Part shown: piece by piece, positions 46,601-54,927 of the stretch | How the letters are laid out: each line of letters opens with the position of its first letter | Numbering within the stretch: the stretch's first letter is position 1 | Source: Aeromonas veronii | GTDB lineage: Bacteria; Pseudomonadota; Gammaproteobacteria; Enterobacterales; Aeromonadaceae | Direction of reading: 5' to 3' | Assembly: GCA_041319085.1 (NCBI GenBank) | Contig: CP101033.1 | Location: forward strand, 1,390,501 to 1,454,500 | DNA length: 64,000 bases | Notes under the pieces: model-generated | Seen by the model: only the letters and a program-made list of their open reading frames with translations | The model's database searches: none | What the model was told of the DNA's origin: nothing | Made by a program: the position numbers and the translations under genes

Positions 46601-47266
46601 TCGGTCTGGATCATCGGCGGCGATGGCTGGGCCTATGACATCGGCTCAGCGGGGCTCGATCATGTGCTCGCCTCCGGGCGCGATGTGAACGTGCTGGTGA
46701 TGGATACCGAGGTCTACTCCAACACCGGCGGCCAGATGTCGAAATCGACCCCGCTCGGTGCCGTCGCCAAGTTCGCGGCGGGGGGCAAGACGCTGGCCAA
46801 GAAGGATGTAGCCTTGCAGGCCATCTCCTACGGCAACGTCTATGTTGCCCGCATCGCCTTTGGTGCCAACCCGCAGCAGGCGCTGCAAGCGTTGCGTGAG
46901 GCCGAGGCCTATCCGGGCCCGTCGCTTATCATCGCCTACAGCCACTGTATCGCCCACGGCATCGACATGGAGTTTGGCCTGACCCAGCAAAAACGGGCTG
47001 TGGCCTCCGGTCACTGGCCGCTGATGCGCTACAACCCGGTATTGCGCAGCGCGGGGCAGAACCCCTTCAGCCTCGACAGCCTGCGCCCCTCCATCCCCCT
47101 CGCTGAATACCGGCAGGAGGAGACCCGTTATCGGGTGCTGGCCCAGAGCCATCCGGAGGAGGCCGAACGGCTGATGCAGGTGGCACAAAAAGTGGCGTGG
47201 CAGAAGTGGGCCACCTACGAGGAGATGGCTACCCGCGAGGCCAGTCAGTTCCATCCGCCGGTGTGA
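43691..47266 (+). CDS. nifJ: Pyruvate:ferredoxin (flavodoxin) oxidoreductase
   Basis: A 1191-residue single-chain PFOR that oxidises pyruvate to acetyl-CoA and CO2, passing electrons to clusters. The N-terminal domain begins AYQLSEVCAIYPITPSSTMAELAD-like blocks; a 2[4Fe-4S] insert has CIQCGNCVFVCPH and CTGCGQCVQACPV; the proximal cluster uses CAGCGETPY; the TPP/Mg motif is GGDGWAYDIGSAGLDH and SNTGGQMSKSTP. AGGAG precedes the ATG. Coupled to the upstream GltD-like subunit. Active under low oxygen in this type of facultative organism. Confidence 0.95.
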   Translation: MKHELIMVDGNEAAARVAYQLSEVCAIYPITPSSTMAELADAWADEKQTNLWGNIPTVVEMQSEGGAAGTVHGALQAGALATTFTASQGLMLMLPNMYKIAGELTSAVFHVAARSLAAQGLSIFGDHQDVMAARSTGFAMLASGSVQEAQDLALVAHSVTLQCRVPFIHFFDGFRTSHEVNKITALHKDEIRALIDNDWVRAHRARALNPDHPVMRGTAQNPDTYFQSRESVNPFYEAVPARVQQCMDNLGELTGRHYRLVEYHGAPDATDVIVLMGSGAATARTTVDWLNRQDRKTGVLVIRLYRPFPVQALLDALPQSVRRMAVLDRTKEPGAGGEPLLLDVQSALIDGLQRGLIKRLPWLSGGRYGLSSKEFTPAMCAAVFEELASDAPRPRFTVGIVDDVSGLSLAWHPIGDLEPASRVRALFFGLGADGTVGANKNSIKIIGELEGFHAQGYFVYDSKKSGSRTVSHLRFGPEPIDAPWLIEQASFIGCHQWGFVESVDLLEFAAEGATLLLNAPHEPERVWAELPERLRARIRALNIQLYCIDGDRVAEQNGMGNRINTIMQTCFFALAGILPRDEAIALIKESIEKSYARKGPEVVERNFAAVDDTLAHLSKVAIPAGDEQISDYPLPLAPGGSEFVQRVTGEMLAGRGDLIPVSMLPVDGTYPTATSRFEKRDIAREIPIWHSDICIQCGNCVFVCPHAALRAKFYHQDWLETAPEAAQSVPVTAKGFPDSRYTLQLYPEDCTGCGQCVQACPVRVGADEEHEGERAITMMDKAPHLAGQKQALRWFESLPWPARERVDFSTVRGAQFLEPLFEFSGACAGCGETPYLKLLTQLFGDRMLVANATGCSSIYGGNLPTTPWAKNGEGKGPAWSNSLFEDNAEFGFGFRLTADQHHGQAVAALEAMKGELGTDLVDTLISAPQRLESEIRAQRTRVAQVRERLEEVKSGKARELLSLIDQLVRRSVWIIGGDGWAYDIGSAGLDHVLASGRDVNVLVMDTEVYSNTGGQMSKSTPLGAVAKFAAGGKTLAKKDVALQAISYGNVYVARIAFGANPQQALQALREAEAYPGPSLIIAYSHCIAHGIDMEFGLTQQKRAVASGHWPLMRYNPVLRSAGQNPFSLDSLRPSIPLAEYRQEETRYRVLAQSHPEEAERLMQVAQKVAWQKWATYEEMATREASQFHPPV

Positions 47267-47331
47267 GGATGGGGTTCATTCTGTATCATGTACAGGATAT
47301 TTAGCGGCAACCAATTGAAATAGATATAAAA

Positions 47332-47387
47332 AGGCTTCGTTTGTGATCTGATTTTATCGCCAAACAAAATCAACTCGCGCGAAGCCT
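47332..47387. repeat. Nested inverted repeat after the PFOR gene
   Basis: Outer arms AGGCTTCG (47332-47339) and CGAAGCCT (47380-47387) enclose inner arms GATTTT (47350-47355) and AAAATC (47366-47371). The surrounding 47280-47506 is AT-richer than its neighbours and holds no recognisable gene. It may be a terminator, a degraded mobile-element end or a repeat of unknown type. Confidence 0.4.
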
Positions 47388-47506
47388 ATAACCATTATCA
47401 ATGTTAACCACTATCTGGACTGGAGCAACGCTTGGCTCCCGCTCAGCTTGACCCCATTGCCGCCTATGAATAACTCATTGGTTTAAAACGAAAAAATATA
47501 GCCTAT

Positions 47507-47785
47507 CTACGCTCTGTACAAAACTTTGATCAGGTGAAAGCCGAACTTAGTGCGCACCGGCCCCAGCACCTTGAGCAGTTCGCCCTTGAATACCGCATCG
47601 TCAAAGGGCTTGACCATATCCCCTTTATTGAACTCCCCCAGATCGCCGCTGCGTTTTGCAGAGGCGCAGGTGGAGAAGCGCTTGGCCATCTGGCCGAAGT
47701 CGGCTCCCTTCTCGATCTTCTCCTTGATCTCCAGACACTGTTTTTCGGTCTTGACCAGAATGTGCTGGGCACAGGCTTTTTTCAT
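47507..47785 (-). CDS. ppiC: Peptidyl-prolyl cis-trans isomerase C (parvulin)
   Basis: A 92-residue cytosolic parvulin, one residue shorter than E. coli PpiC. Core blocks are AQHILVKTEKQC, GADFGQMAKRFSTCASAKRSGDLGEF, GDMVKPFDDAVF and the closing RTKFGFHLIKVLY. The ATG at 47785 has AGGAG upstream; a longer frame exists but is not homologous. Monocistronic. Confidence 0.95.
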   Translation of the reverse strand: MKKACAQHILVKTEKQCLEIKEKIEKGADFGQMAKRFSTCASAKRSGDLGEFNKGDMVKPFDDAVFKGELLKVLGPVRTKFGFHLIKVLYRA

Positions 47786-47913
47786 CGGGGCGCTCCTGGG
47801 AGTGATGGCGAAGGTTATTAATGCTAAGGGGTGACAAATCGGGGCGCAAGAGTACCCCAATTTGCCACCGGCGTCAGCCCTCACAGCCCGCCGTTTACCG
47901 GCGCTCGTCAGCC

Positions 47914-48291
47914 CTATTGTTGGCGAGCGCGGGTGGCTAGCACGGCGCGGGGGCGAGCTTGCCAGATGATCTCCAGCCCGAGCAGGGCGTAGAGGCTCCA
48001 GATGGCCAGCGGATTAAGCCACTCCCCTCCCAGTTGCAGGGTCATCAGGGCGCAACCTGCCAGCAGCAAGGTGATCCCCGGCAGCCGCCAATGGGCGGGC
48101 AGCGGGGCCAGCATCGCCATCGCCAGCAGAATACCGAGGCCAAACGGCAGGTTCAGGGCGGTAAAGGCCAGTGCCTGTTGGCCACTCATGCCGGTCAGCA
48201 GAGCCAGCAGGGCACTGCAACAGGCGAGAAAGGTGATGAACTCGAGACGATCGGCAATATAGTCAGCCATCTGTTCGCTACGTGCATGCAT
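47914..48291 (-). CDS. Uncharacterised small inner membrane protein
   Basis: A 125-residue protein with four hydrophobic segments (about 18-36, 42-62, 70-85 and 92-108) and a basic tail (RPRAVLATRARQQ). AAGGAG precedes the ATG. No family recognised. It may share a transcript with ppiC, 128 bp downstream, but no shared function is evident. Confidence 0.6.
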   Translation of the reverse strand: MHARSEQMADYIADRLEFITFLACCSALLALLTGMSGQQALAFTALNLPFGLGILLAMAMLAPLPAHWRLPGITLLLAGCALMTLQLGGEWLNPLAIWSLYALLGLEIIWQARPRAVLATRARQQ

Positions 48292-48771
48292 GATGTGTCT
48301 CCTTCAGTTGATGGTTCAAGTGTGAGGGAGGGGCGCTTGCAAAGGCAGCGGGATAATTCGATTGTGCTGAACGAGCAATTCTTAATCACGCTGTGTGGTG
48401 GGGCGGGGCGATGCCGACAACCCCTGTCGTGGTGGATTGCTGGCTGTGAGGGATGAGTGTTGAGTGACAAATGAAGCCTGTCTAGGTGGTGAGTCTTGCT
48501 CAGGGTGGGTCCGTTCGCCGACATCGAAAAGCGGGGTGTCGCAATTGTCACCAGAATGTGTGATTTGTGGTCAACCTCTTAAAAGATATGGCGAATTGGA
48601 CAAGTGCGCCGCGCTGTTGCTGACCGATGGCTATGTTAGGATAAGGTTCGCCATTTTTCTGGCGCGCCTTTTTGTGTCACGGCCATGCACCCCATGGCGT
48701 GCTGCGCCGCATTCGGGTTTGGCCCGAAAGGGCGTTGGTTTCTTTCACCACAGATTCAGGAATATTGACCT
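48292..48771. other. 480-bp region upstream of tamA without a clear gene
   Basis: Short open frames are present but lack ribosome sites and conserved features. A possible tamA promoter is CTGTTG, 17 bp, TAGGAT just before 48650. Nothing else is supported. Confidence 0.4.
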
Positions 48772-50547
48772 TTGACAGGATGCATTTCATCCCTGCTGGC
48801 AGGGCGTTTACTGTCCGGCTCTGCGTTTCGCCGCGGCCTGCGGGTACTGGGCGTGGGCTTGTTGCTGTCGCTGTTGGCCTCGCCCGCGTTTGCCGCCAAG
48901 CTCACCTATCAGGTCAAGGGGTTGAAAGGGGACAACAAGGATAACGTTGAAGCCTACCTCAATGCCCTGCCGGTCTATCAGGAGCGGCAATACCGCCCGG
49001 CCCGTGCCAAAATCACCGAGAGCGTGCAAAAAGCGCTGCAGGTTTATGGCTACTACCAGCCGAAAATCACCCTGAGCCGTGACAAGAAAACCCCGTCCAA
49101 CGTGGTGATTGAGGTGGACAAAGGGGAGCCGGTCATCGTCTCCCGCCTCGATATTCTGCTGGAGGGGGATGCGGGCAGCGACGAGCTCTACAGCGCCCTG
49201 CTGGACAAGTTGCCCCTCAAAGAGGGGGAGCCCCTCAATCACGCCAAATATGAATCCATCAAGGCGGATCTGGGCAGCCTCGGGCTGGCCCGCGGTTACT
49301 TTGATGCCAAGCTGAGCAAGAGTCAGGTCAAGGTGTTCCCGGACAAGGGGACGGCGGAGATCTTCATTTTGTTCGAGTCGGGCCATCGCTACCGTTTCGG
49401 CGAGATCCGCTACGATGCTACCCCCGAAGCGCTCCAGCTGATCCGCCCCCTCATCAATATCAAGAGCGGCGACCCCTATCTCGCCATCCGCCTGGCCGAG
49501 ATGTCGCAGGATGTCTCCTCCACCAAGCTGTTCCGTCAGGTCGATATCAAGCCGGTATTGAGCGAGGCGAGTAACTATCGGGTGCCCATTGCGGTAACCC
49601 TGGCTAACCGGGTCGATCACGAAATCGAGACCGGTATCGGTTACGCCACCGACGTAGGCCCGCGGATGAGTGCCACCTGGGAGAAACCCTGGGTCAACCG
49701 CTACGGTCATCGCCTCTTTGCCACCGCCAAGGTCTCCCAGCCGAAGGCAGAGCTCAGCCTCGACTACCAGATCCCGGTGGGTAACCCGCTGCGGGACTAC
49801 TACTCCATCCAGACCGGTTACCAGTACAAGGACAACAACGATACCCGCTCCGATCTGACGACTATCGGTGTACACCGCTGGACGCTGCGACCACAGAGCT
49901 GGGATCGGGACGTCTTTATCCGGCTGGAAAACGAGATCTATACCCAGGGCGCCGATGAGGGGAACAGCTTGCTGCTGATCCCCGGGGTTTCCTGGTCACG
50001 GCTGCGGGTGCGCGGCGGTCTGGTCCCCGACTGGGGCGATCGCCAGCAACTGACGCTGGAGTTCTCCGACCCCAGATGGGGCTCCGACATCAGCTTTATG
50101 CGGGTGTGGGGGCGCAGCAAGTGGCTGCGTACCCTCGGCGATGACCACAGATTCCTGATGCGGGCCGAGCAGGGGGCCATCATAGGTGACAGTTTCTCGC
50201 TGGTACCGCCATCGTTGCGGTTCTTTACCGGTGGCGATCAGACGGTGCGTGGTTTTGGTTACGAGACCATCTCCCCCACCGGGCCGGATGGCAAGCTGAT
50301 CGGTGGCCGCTACACCAGCGTGGCGAGTCTGGAATACAACTACCGCTTCAGCGAGAAGTGGCTGGGGGCCATGTTTGTGGATGGCGGCACCGCCACCACC
50401 GATTACAGCGAGCCCTGGAAGATAGGTACTGGCGTCGGTGTGCGCTGGGTCACCCCCATCGGTCAGATCAGGCTGGATCTGGCGGTCGGGGTATCGGAGG
50501 AGGAGAAGCCCTTGCGGCTGCATTTCGCATTGGGGCCTGAATTATGA
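48772..50547 (+). CDS. tamA: Outer membrane autotransporter assembly protein TamA
   Basis: A 591-residue Omp85-family barrel that works with TamB in outer-membrane assembly and anterograde phospholipid traffic. A signal sequence (basic n-region, LLLSLLASPAFA, then AKLTYQVKG) is followed by three POTRA domains (about 42-270) and a 16-strand barrel with the lid motif GGDQTVRGFGYE. It ends HFALGPEL. The TTG at 48772 fits the signal peptide, with AGGA upstream; a GTG at 48853 would shorten it. Its stop lies in ATGATG, overlapping a small ORF that leads to tamB. Confidence 0.93.
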   Translation: MTGCISSLLAGRLLSGSAFRRGLRVLGVGLLLSLLASPAFAAKLTYQVKGLKGDNKDNVEAYLNALPVYQERQYRPARAKITESVQKALQVYGYYQPKITLSRDKKTPSNVVIEVDKGEPVIVSRLDILLEGDAGSDELYSALLDKLPLKEGEPLNHAKYESIKADLGSLGLARGYFDAKLSKSQVKVFPDKGTAEIFILFESGHRYRFGEIRYDATPEALQLIRPLINIKSGDPYLAIRLAEMSQDVSSTKLFRQVDIKPVLSEASNYRVPIAVTLANRVDHEIETGIGYATDVGPRMSATWEKPWVNRYGHRLFATAKVSQPKAELSLDYQIPVGNPLRDYYSIQTGYQYKDNNDTRSDLTTIGVHRWTLRPQSWDRDVFIRLENEIYTQGADEGNSLLLIPGVSWSRLRVRGGLVPDWGDRQQLTLEFSDPRWGSDISFMRVWGRSKWLRTLGDDHRFLMRAEQGAIIGDSFSLVPPSLRFFTGGDQTVRGFGYETISPTGPDGKLIGGRYTSVASLEYNYRFSEKWLGAMFVDGGTATTDYSEPWKIGTGVGVRWVTPIGQIRLDLAVGVSEEEKPLRLHFALGPEL

Positions 50548-50612
50548 TGTTGTCTAATTGCTTTTTTCTTTGGCCGCTGCGGCTGCATCTTTCGCCGGGG
50601 TCTGCATTGTGA
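50547..50612 (+). CDS. Possible 21-codon coupling ORF between tamA and tamB
   Basis: An ATG overlapping the tamA stop (TGATG) opens a 21-codon frame whose own TGA overlaps the GTG I choose for tamB (TTGTGA). This links translation of the two genes. GGGG at 50532-50535 could act as ribosome site. The peptide has no recognised features; the frame may be purely a coupling device. Confidence 0.3.
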   Translation: MLSNCFFLWPLRLHLSPGSAL

Positions 50613-53600
50613 TCTGGCTAAAACGCATTTTTCTCTGGCTGATGGGGCTGGTGTTCCTGCTGCTCATCGGCGTCAGCCTGCTGGGCTTTACCCATCAGGG
50701 CAACAAGTGGCTGTGGCAACAGGCCAAAGGGGCGCTGCCCTCCCTCAAGGGGGAGCTGGTGGCCGGTCAGCTTGGCTACGGCTGGACCCTGGAAGGGGCG
50801 GGCTGGCAGGATGATCTGGTGGATGTCACGGTCGATCGCGCCGTGCTCGACTGGGATCTGGGCAAGTTGCTGCAGGGCAAGCTCTGGATAAAATCCCTGA
50901 CGGTGACCCATCCGGTGGTGAAGGTAGCCGACTCTGAACCCGCACCGGAAGAGCCTTCCGAACCCTTTGTCTGGCACCCGCTGCCACTCAAGATCCAGGT
51001 CGATAGCCTCAAGGTGGCCGATCTCGATCTGGCGGTGCCCGGCGTGGCAGTGACCCTGGGGTCCCTCGATATCGGCGCCACCCTCAATCGCAAGGGGCTG
51101 ATTGTACGTGGCCCGGTGCTCGATAACCTGAAGGTGACGCTGGATGATGCGGCACCCGCCAACACAGGGGCCAAATCCGCCAAGCAGCCGGTCGCTAACG
51201 AGAAGCAAGCCGGAGCTGCGGTGGCGCGCAACGACAAGGCCAGCGCTAAGACCGTCAAACAGGGCAAAGGGGCGCCAGCAGCAAGCACGGCAAAGGCAGC
51301 CCCCATTGTCCTGCCCGCCATTCACCTTCCTTTCCCCATCCAGCTGGAAGGGGTCAGCGCGACTCGGGTGCAATACCAGCAGGGCGAGTTGATCGAAGGG
51401 CTCGACAAGCTGCAACTCTCGGCCACCGCCACCGATGATCGCATCGAGGTGCGCGAGCTCTCGCTGCGCCACGCCATGGCCGACCTGGCGCTCAAGGGCC
51501 ATATCCAGCTCAGTGACGACTACCCGCTGGCGGTGACGCTGGATGCCAAGGCCCGCAAGGGACTGCTGGATGGCGAGCTGCAAGGGGAGCAGGCCACGCT
51601 GGCGCTGAGCGGTTCGGTCGGCAAGCTGGGGCTGGCGTTGTCGGCCAAGGGACCGATCGCCGCCAATCTCAAGGGCACTTTGGCCGCGCTCGACCCGGAT
51701 CTCCCTTTTGAACTGGCCCTCGACTGGAAGAGCCTCGGCTGGCCGCTGCACCATGCTACAAAACAAGCCGCCAAAGATGAGCCGAGCTATCGGCTGGATA
51801 AGGGGAGCCTGACGGCCAAGGGCAAGCTTTCCGGCTACCAGTTTGCTCTCAATACTTCCGGCAAGGGGACCGATGTGCCCCCTTTCAAGCTGGCGCTGGA
51901 CGGGAAGGGGGATCTGGAGCGGCTCAGCAAGATCGCTCTGCAGCTCAACGCTCTCAAGGGGGAGCTGACGCTCGATGGCAAGCTGGCCTGGCACAAGGGG
52001 ATCGAGTGGCAGGGGACCACCCTGTTCAAGGGGATCAATCCGGCCGAGCTGGTGCCTGAGCTGAAAGGGACGCTGGCCGGGGAGCTGGAGAGCCGTTTCG
52101 TGATGAACGAGGCGGGTCACTGGGAGCTGAAACTGCCGACGCTCAAGGTGGATGGCAAGCTCAATCAGTATCCGCTGGCCCTCAAGGGGGAACTCAGCGG
52201 TAACGACAAGATGGAGTGGCAGATTCCGGCGCTCTCTCTGCAAAGTGGCCCCAACCAGTTGCAGGCCAAGGGCAGTATCAGTCGCGCCCGGTGGCAGCTC
52301 GATGCCAATCTGCAGGCTCCCCAGCTGGGGGGCATCTATCCCGGCCTGAAAGGGGATATCAAGGGGCAGGTGAAGGTCAGTGGCAATCAGCAGACCCCTA
52401 AAATCGATGCGGATCTGGCCTCCGAGCGGCTCTACTATGCCGGTACCAACCTGAAGGGCATTAGTCTCAAGGGCAATGCCACGATCGGTGCCAAACCGGC
52501 CGGCGAGCTCTCGCTGTGGGTGGCGCAGCTGACACAGGGCGAGACCAAACTCAGTCAGCTGGCCCTGAACCTCAGCGGCGATATCAGTCAGCACCTGTTG
52601 ACCCTGACCATGAAGGGAGATCCGCTGGCGGCCAACCTCAAACTGGGTGGTGGCGTGCGCGGGGATCACTGGCGCGGAGCGCTCTCAGAGCTGCAACTGA
52701 AAACCCCGCTGCGTCGTTGGGATCTGAGCGCCCCCTGGGCACTGGATCTCGATCTGCCGCATCAGCGGCTGGCGTTAGGGGATCTCTGCCTCGGCTCCCA
52801 GGGTGCCAGCCTCTGCGTCAAGAGGAGCCAGATCTCCGCCGCGCAGGGCTCCCTGGAGTTTGCCCTGAGCGAGTTTGATCTCAAGCGGTTGCGTCCCTTG
52901 TTGCCGGACAACTTCCGCTGGCAGGCAATACTCTCTGCAGACGGCCGTGCCAGCTGGCGTGGCAATCAGCCGACCCTGCATGCGGTGGTGCGCACCACGC
53001 CGGGCACCTTTGTCGCCGATGGCCTCAAGACCGACTATCAGCAGCTGGCACTGGCCCTGGATTTCGAACGCCAGCAGGCGGCAATCCGCCTCGATTTTGC
53101 CTCGAAGCAGATCGGCAATATCGATACCGATCTGCTGATCAGGGAGCCTGCCGGTCGCGGTCTGCTCGGCGGTCAGCTCAAGTTTGACGATCTCAAGCTC
53201 AATACCTTCGCGCCGCTCATTCCGGAGGTGCGCTCCCTGCAAGGGATCATCTCCGCCGATGCCCGTTTCGACGGCACGCTGGCAGCGCCTCTGCTGTTTG
53301 GTCAGCTCAACCTGCGTGACGGTGAAGTGCAGACCCACTCCGACATGGTGACCCTGACCAAACTGGTGACCCGTCTCAAGATCGAGGGTAACCGCGCCGA
53401 GCTCGATGGCTCCATGCTGGTGGGCAAGGGGCCGCTGGCGTTGGGCGGCTGGCTCAGCTGGGCCAAGATGCCGGTCAGCGGCAGCCTCACCATTCAGGGC
53501 AAGGATCTGGAGGCGCAATATCCGGGCATGGGCCGGGTCAGGGTCTCTCCCGATATTGCAGTGTCGCTGGGGGAGGAGACCCGCATTACCGGTCAGGTGG

Positions 53601-54424
53601 ATATTCCTTGGGCGCGCATTCTGGTCAAGAGCCTGCCGGATTCGGCAGTGGCGGTCTCCGACGATGTGACCGTGGTCTATGACGATCTGCCCCCTGCTCC
53701 CAAGCAGGCCAGCCTGCCGCTGGCGATGAAGATGGCGATCCGCCTTGGCAACGATGTGAAGCTCGATGCCATGGGGCTGAAGACCAATGTTTCCGGCGGC
53801 CTCAATATCCGTCAGGATCCCGAGAAGCCGCTGGCAGGCAATGGCCAACTGGTACTGACCAACGGCCGCTTCAAGGCCTATGGCCAGAACCTGATCATCA
53901 AGGAGGGGCGGATCCTCTTCTCCGGTCCGCTGGATCGGCCATTCCTCAACATCGAGGCCAACCGGGATCCCGATACCATCGAGGGTCAGGTGACGGTCGG
54001 GGTGCGGGTGACTGGGCCTGCCAGCAAGCCGGAGATCACTGTCTACTCCGAGCCGCAGATGGCGCAATCGGAACAGCTCTCCTATCTGCTGCGTGGCAAA
54101 GGGTTGCAGACCGGCGGTGAGGATGGCGGTTTCAACGGCCTGCTGGTGGCCGGTGCGGTGAGCCAGGCCAATGGTGTGGTGTCGAGCATCGGCGAGTCGC
54201 TGGGGATGAGCGATGTCTCCCTCGATACCGCGGGCAGTGGCGACAATACCCAGGTCACCCTGTCGGCCTATCTGCTGCCGGGCTTGCAGTTTCAGTACGG
54301 GGTCGGGGTCTTCAGCCCCATCGCCGAATTCAAGCTGCGCTACGAGGTATTGCCACGACTCTATCTGCAGGCGATGAGCGGGGTGGCCCAAGCGGTCGAT
54401 ATCTTCTATCGCTTCACCCTGTAA
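50609..54424 (+). CDS. tamB: Translocation and assembly module subunit TamB
   Basis: A 1271-residue AsmA-like bridge protein spanning the periplasm. One N-terminal membrane anchor (about 5-24, IFLWLMGLVFLLLIGVSLLG), a very long beta-taco region of amphipathic repeats rich in L-x-G-x-L, and the conserved C-terminal DUF490 domain (from about 950; NLIIKEGRILFSG, QLSYLLRGKGL and the final DIFYRFTL). A low-complexity Ala/Lys linker lies near 170-250. Length close to E. coli TamB (1259). I prefer GTG 50609; a TTG at 50558 is in frame. A lipid conduit with TamA. Confidence 0.93.
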   Translation: MIWLKRIFLWLMGLVFLLLIGVSLLGFTHQGNKWLWQQAKGALPSLKGELVAGQLGYGWTLEGAGWQDDLVDVTVDRAVLDWDLGKLLQGKLWIKSLTVTHPVVKVADSEPAPEEPSEPFVWHPLPLKIQVDSLKVADLDLAVPGVAVTLGSLDIGATLNRKGLIVRGPVLDNLKVTLDDAAPANTGAKSAKQPVANEKQAGAAVARNDKASAKTVKQGKGAPAASTAKAAPIVLPAIHLPFPIQLEGVSATRVQYQQGELIEGLDKLQLSATATDDRIEVRELSLRHAMADLALKGHIQLSDDYPLAVTLDAKARKGLLDGELQGEQATLALSGSVGKLGLALSAKGPIAANLKGTLAALDPDLPFELALDWKSLGWPLHHATKQAAKDEPSYRLDKGSLTAKGKLSGYQFALNTSGKGTDVPPFKLALDGKGDLERLSKIALQLNALKGELTLDGKLAWHKGIEWQGTTLFKGINPAELVPELKGTLAGELESRFVMNEAGHWELKLPTLKVDGKLNQYPLALKGELSGNDKMEWQIPALSLQSGPNQLQAKGSISRARWQLDANLQAPQLGGIYPGLKGDIKGQVKVSGNQQTPKIDADLASERLYYAGTNLKGISLKGNATIGAKPAGELSLWVAQLTQGETKLSQLALNLSGDISQHLLTLTMKGDPLAANLKLGGGVRGDHWRGALSELQLKTPLRRWDLSAPWALDLDLPHQRLALGDLCLGSQGASLCVKRSQISAAQGSLEFALSEFDLKRLRPLLPDNFRWQAILSADGRASWRGNQPTLHAVVRTTPGTFVADGLKTDYQQLALALDFERQQAAIRLDFASKQIGNIDTDLLIREPAGRGLLGGQLKFDDLKLNTFAPLIPEVRSLQGIISADARFDGTLAAPLLFGQLNLRDGEVQTHSDMVTLTKLVTRLKIEGNRAELDGSMLVGKGPLALGGWLSWAKMPVSGSLTIQGKDLEAQYPGMGRVRVSPDIAVSLGEETRITGQVDIPWARILVKSLPDSAVAVSDDVTVVYDDLPPAPKQASLPLAMKMAIRLGNDVKLDAMGLKTNVSGGLNIRQDPEKPLAGNGQLVLTNGRFKAYGQNLIIKEGRILFSGPLDRPFLNIEANRDPDTIEGQVTVGVRVTGPASKPEITVYSEPQMAQSEQLSYLLRGKGLQTGGEDGGFNGLLVAGAVSQANGVVSSIGESLGMSDVSLDTAGSGDNTQVTLSAYLLPGLQFQYGVGVFSPIAEFKLRYEVLPRLYLQAMSGVAQAVDIFYRFTL

Positions 54425-54457
54425 CGCGTCGCCCTGTAACAGGGTCGGCTGGAGAGT

Positions 54458-54488
54458 AAAACGGGAGGCGCAGGCCTCCCGTTTTTAT
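54458..54488 (+). terminator. tamAB terminator
   Basis: 12-bp stem AAAACGGGAGGC/GCCTCCCGTTTT with a 4-nt loop and trailing T residues. Confidence 0.95.
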
Positions 54489-54565
54489 TGCGCGATCGGC
54501 CACATTCAAACGGCGATAAAGGCCAGGAGTGCAGAGGAATAACGGATTGGGCAGGCCAGAAATGC

Positions 54566-54592
54566 GAAAACCCGACACAAGGCCGGGTTTTC
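54566..54592 (-). terminator. Terminator of the tRNA-Tyr operon
   Basis: 9-bp stem GAAAACCCG/CGGGTTTTC, loop of 9 nt; on the minus strand the stem ends in a T-run right after the second tRNA gene. Confidence 0.8.
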
Positions 54593-54599
54593 TGAATGA

Positions 54600-54684
54600 T
54601 GGTGGAGGGAGAAGGATTCGAACCTTCGAAGGCAGAGCCGTCAGATTTACAGTCTGATCCCTTTGGCCGCTCGGGAACCCCTCC
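54600..54684 (-). tRNA. tRNA-Tyr (GTA), copy 2
   Basis: 85 nt including an encoded CCA. Acceptor stem GGAGGGG/TCCCTCC, anticodon arm CTGTAAATC with GTA, a long variable arm as in bacterial tRNA-Tyr, and T-arm GGTTCGAATCC. Identical to the upstream copy. Confidence 0.97.
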
Positions 54685-54718
54685 ACGGGGTATTGCTTTC
54701 AACTTGTCGCACTTGAAA

Positions 54719-54803
54719 TGGTGGAGGGAGAAGGATTCGAACCTTCGAAGGCAGAGCCGTCAGATTTACAGTCTGATCCCTTTGGCCGCTCGGGAACCCC
54801 TCC
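54719..54803 (-). tRNA. tRNA-Tyr (GTA), copy 1
   Basis: 85 nt including CCA, identical in all bases to the second copy, 34 bp away. Both should be cut from one precursor, as for tyrTV in E. coli. Confidence 0.97.
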
Positions 54804-54818
54804 ACGAGTGCGAGGCGC

Positions 54819-54846
54819 ATACTAACAGATCTTCTGATTTTGGGAA
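54819..54846 (-). promoter_or_regulatory. tRNA-Tyr operon promoter
   Basis: Leftward TTCCCA, 16 bp, TAGTAT, followed by a GC-rich discriminator (GCGCCTCGC) typical of stringently controlled stable-RNA promoters. The -35 box is weak. Confidence 0.45.
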
Positions 54847-54927
54847 CCCCCAAGCAGGATTTTTCCATTAAAAGAAGTGGATTTGTGGCCGATAACCAGT
54901 GAAATAGCCATTTTAGAGAGTTATCTC

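Noticed and set aside
54600..54803. Tandem tRNA-Tyr genes as a possible integration site of a genomic island
   Set aside because: No integrase, attachment-site duplicate or atypical gene block lies on either side; the repeat is simply two identical tRNA genes.
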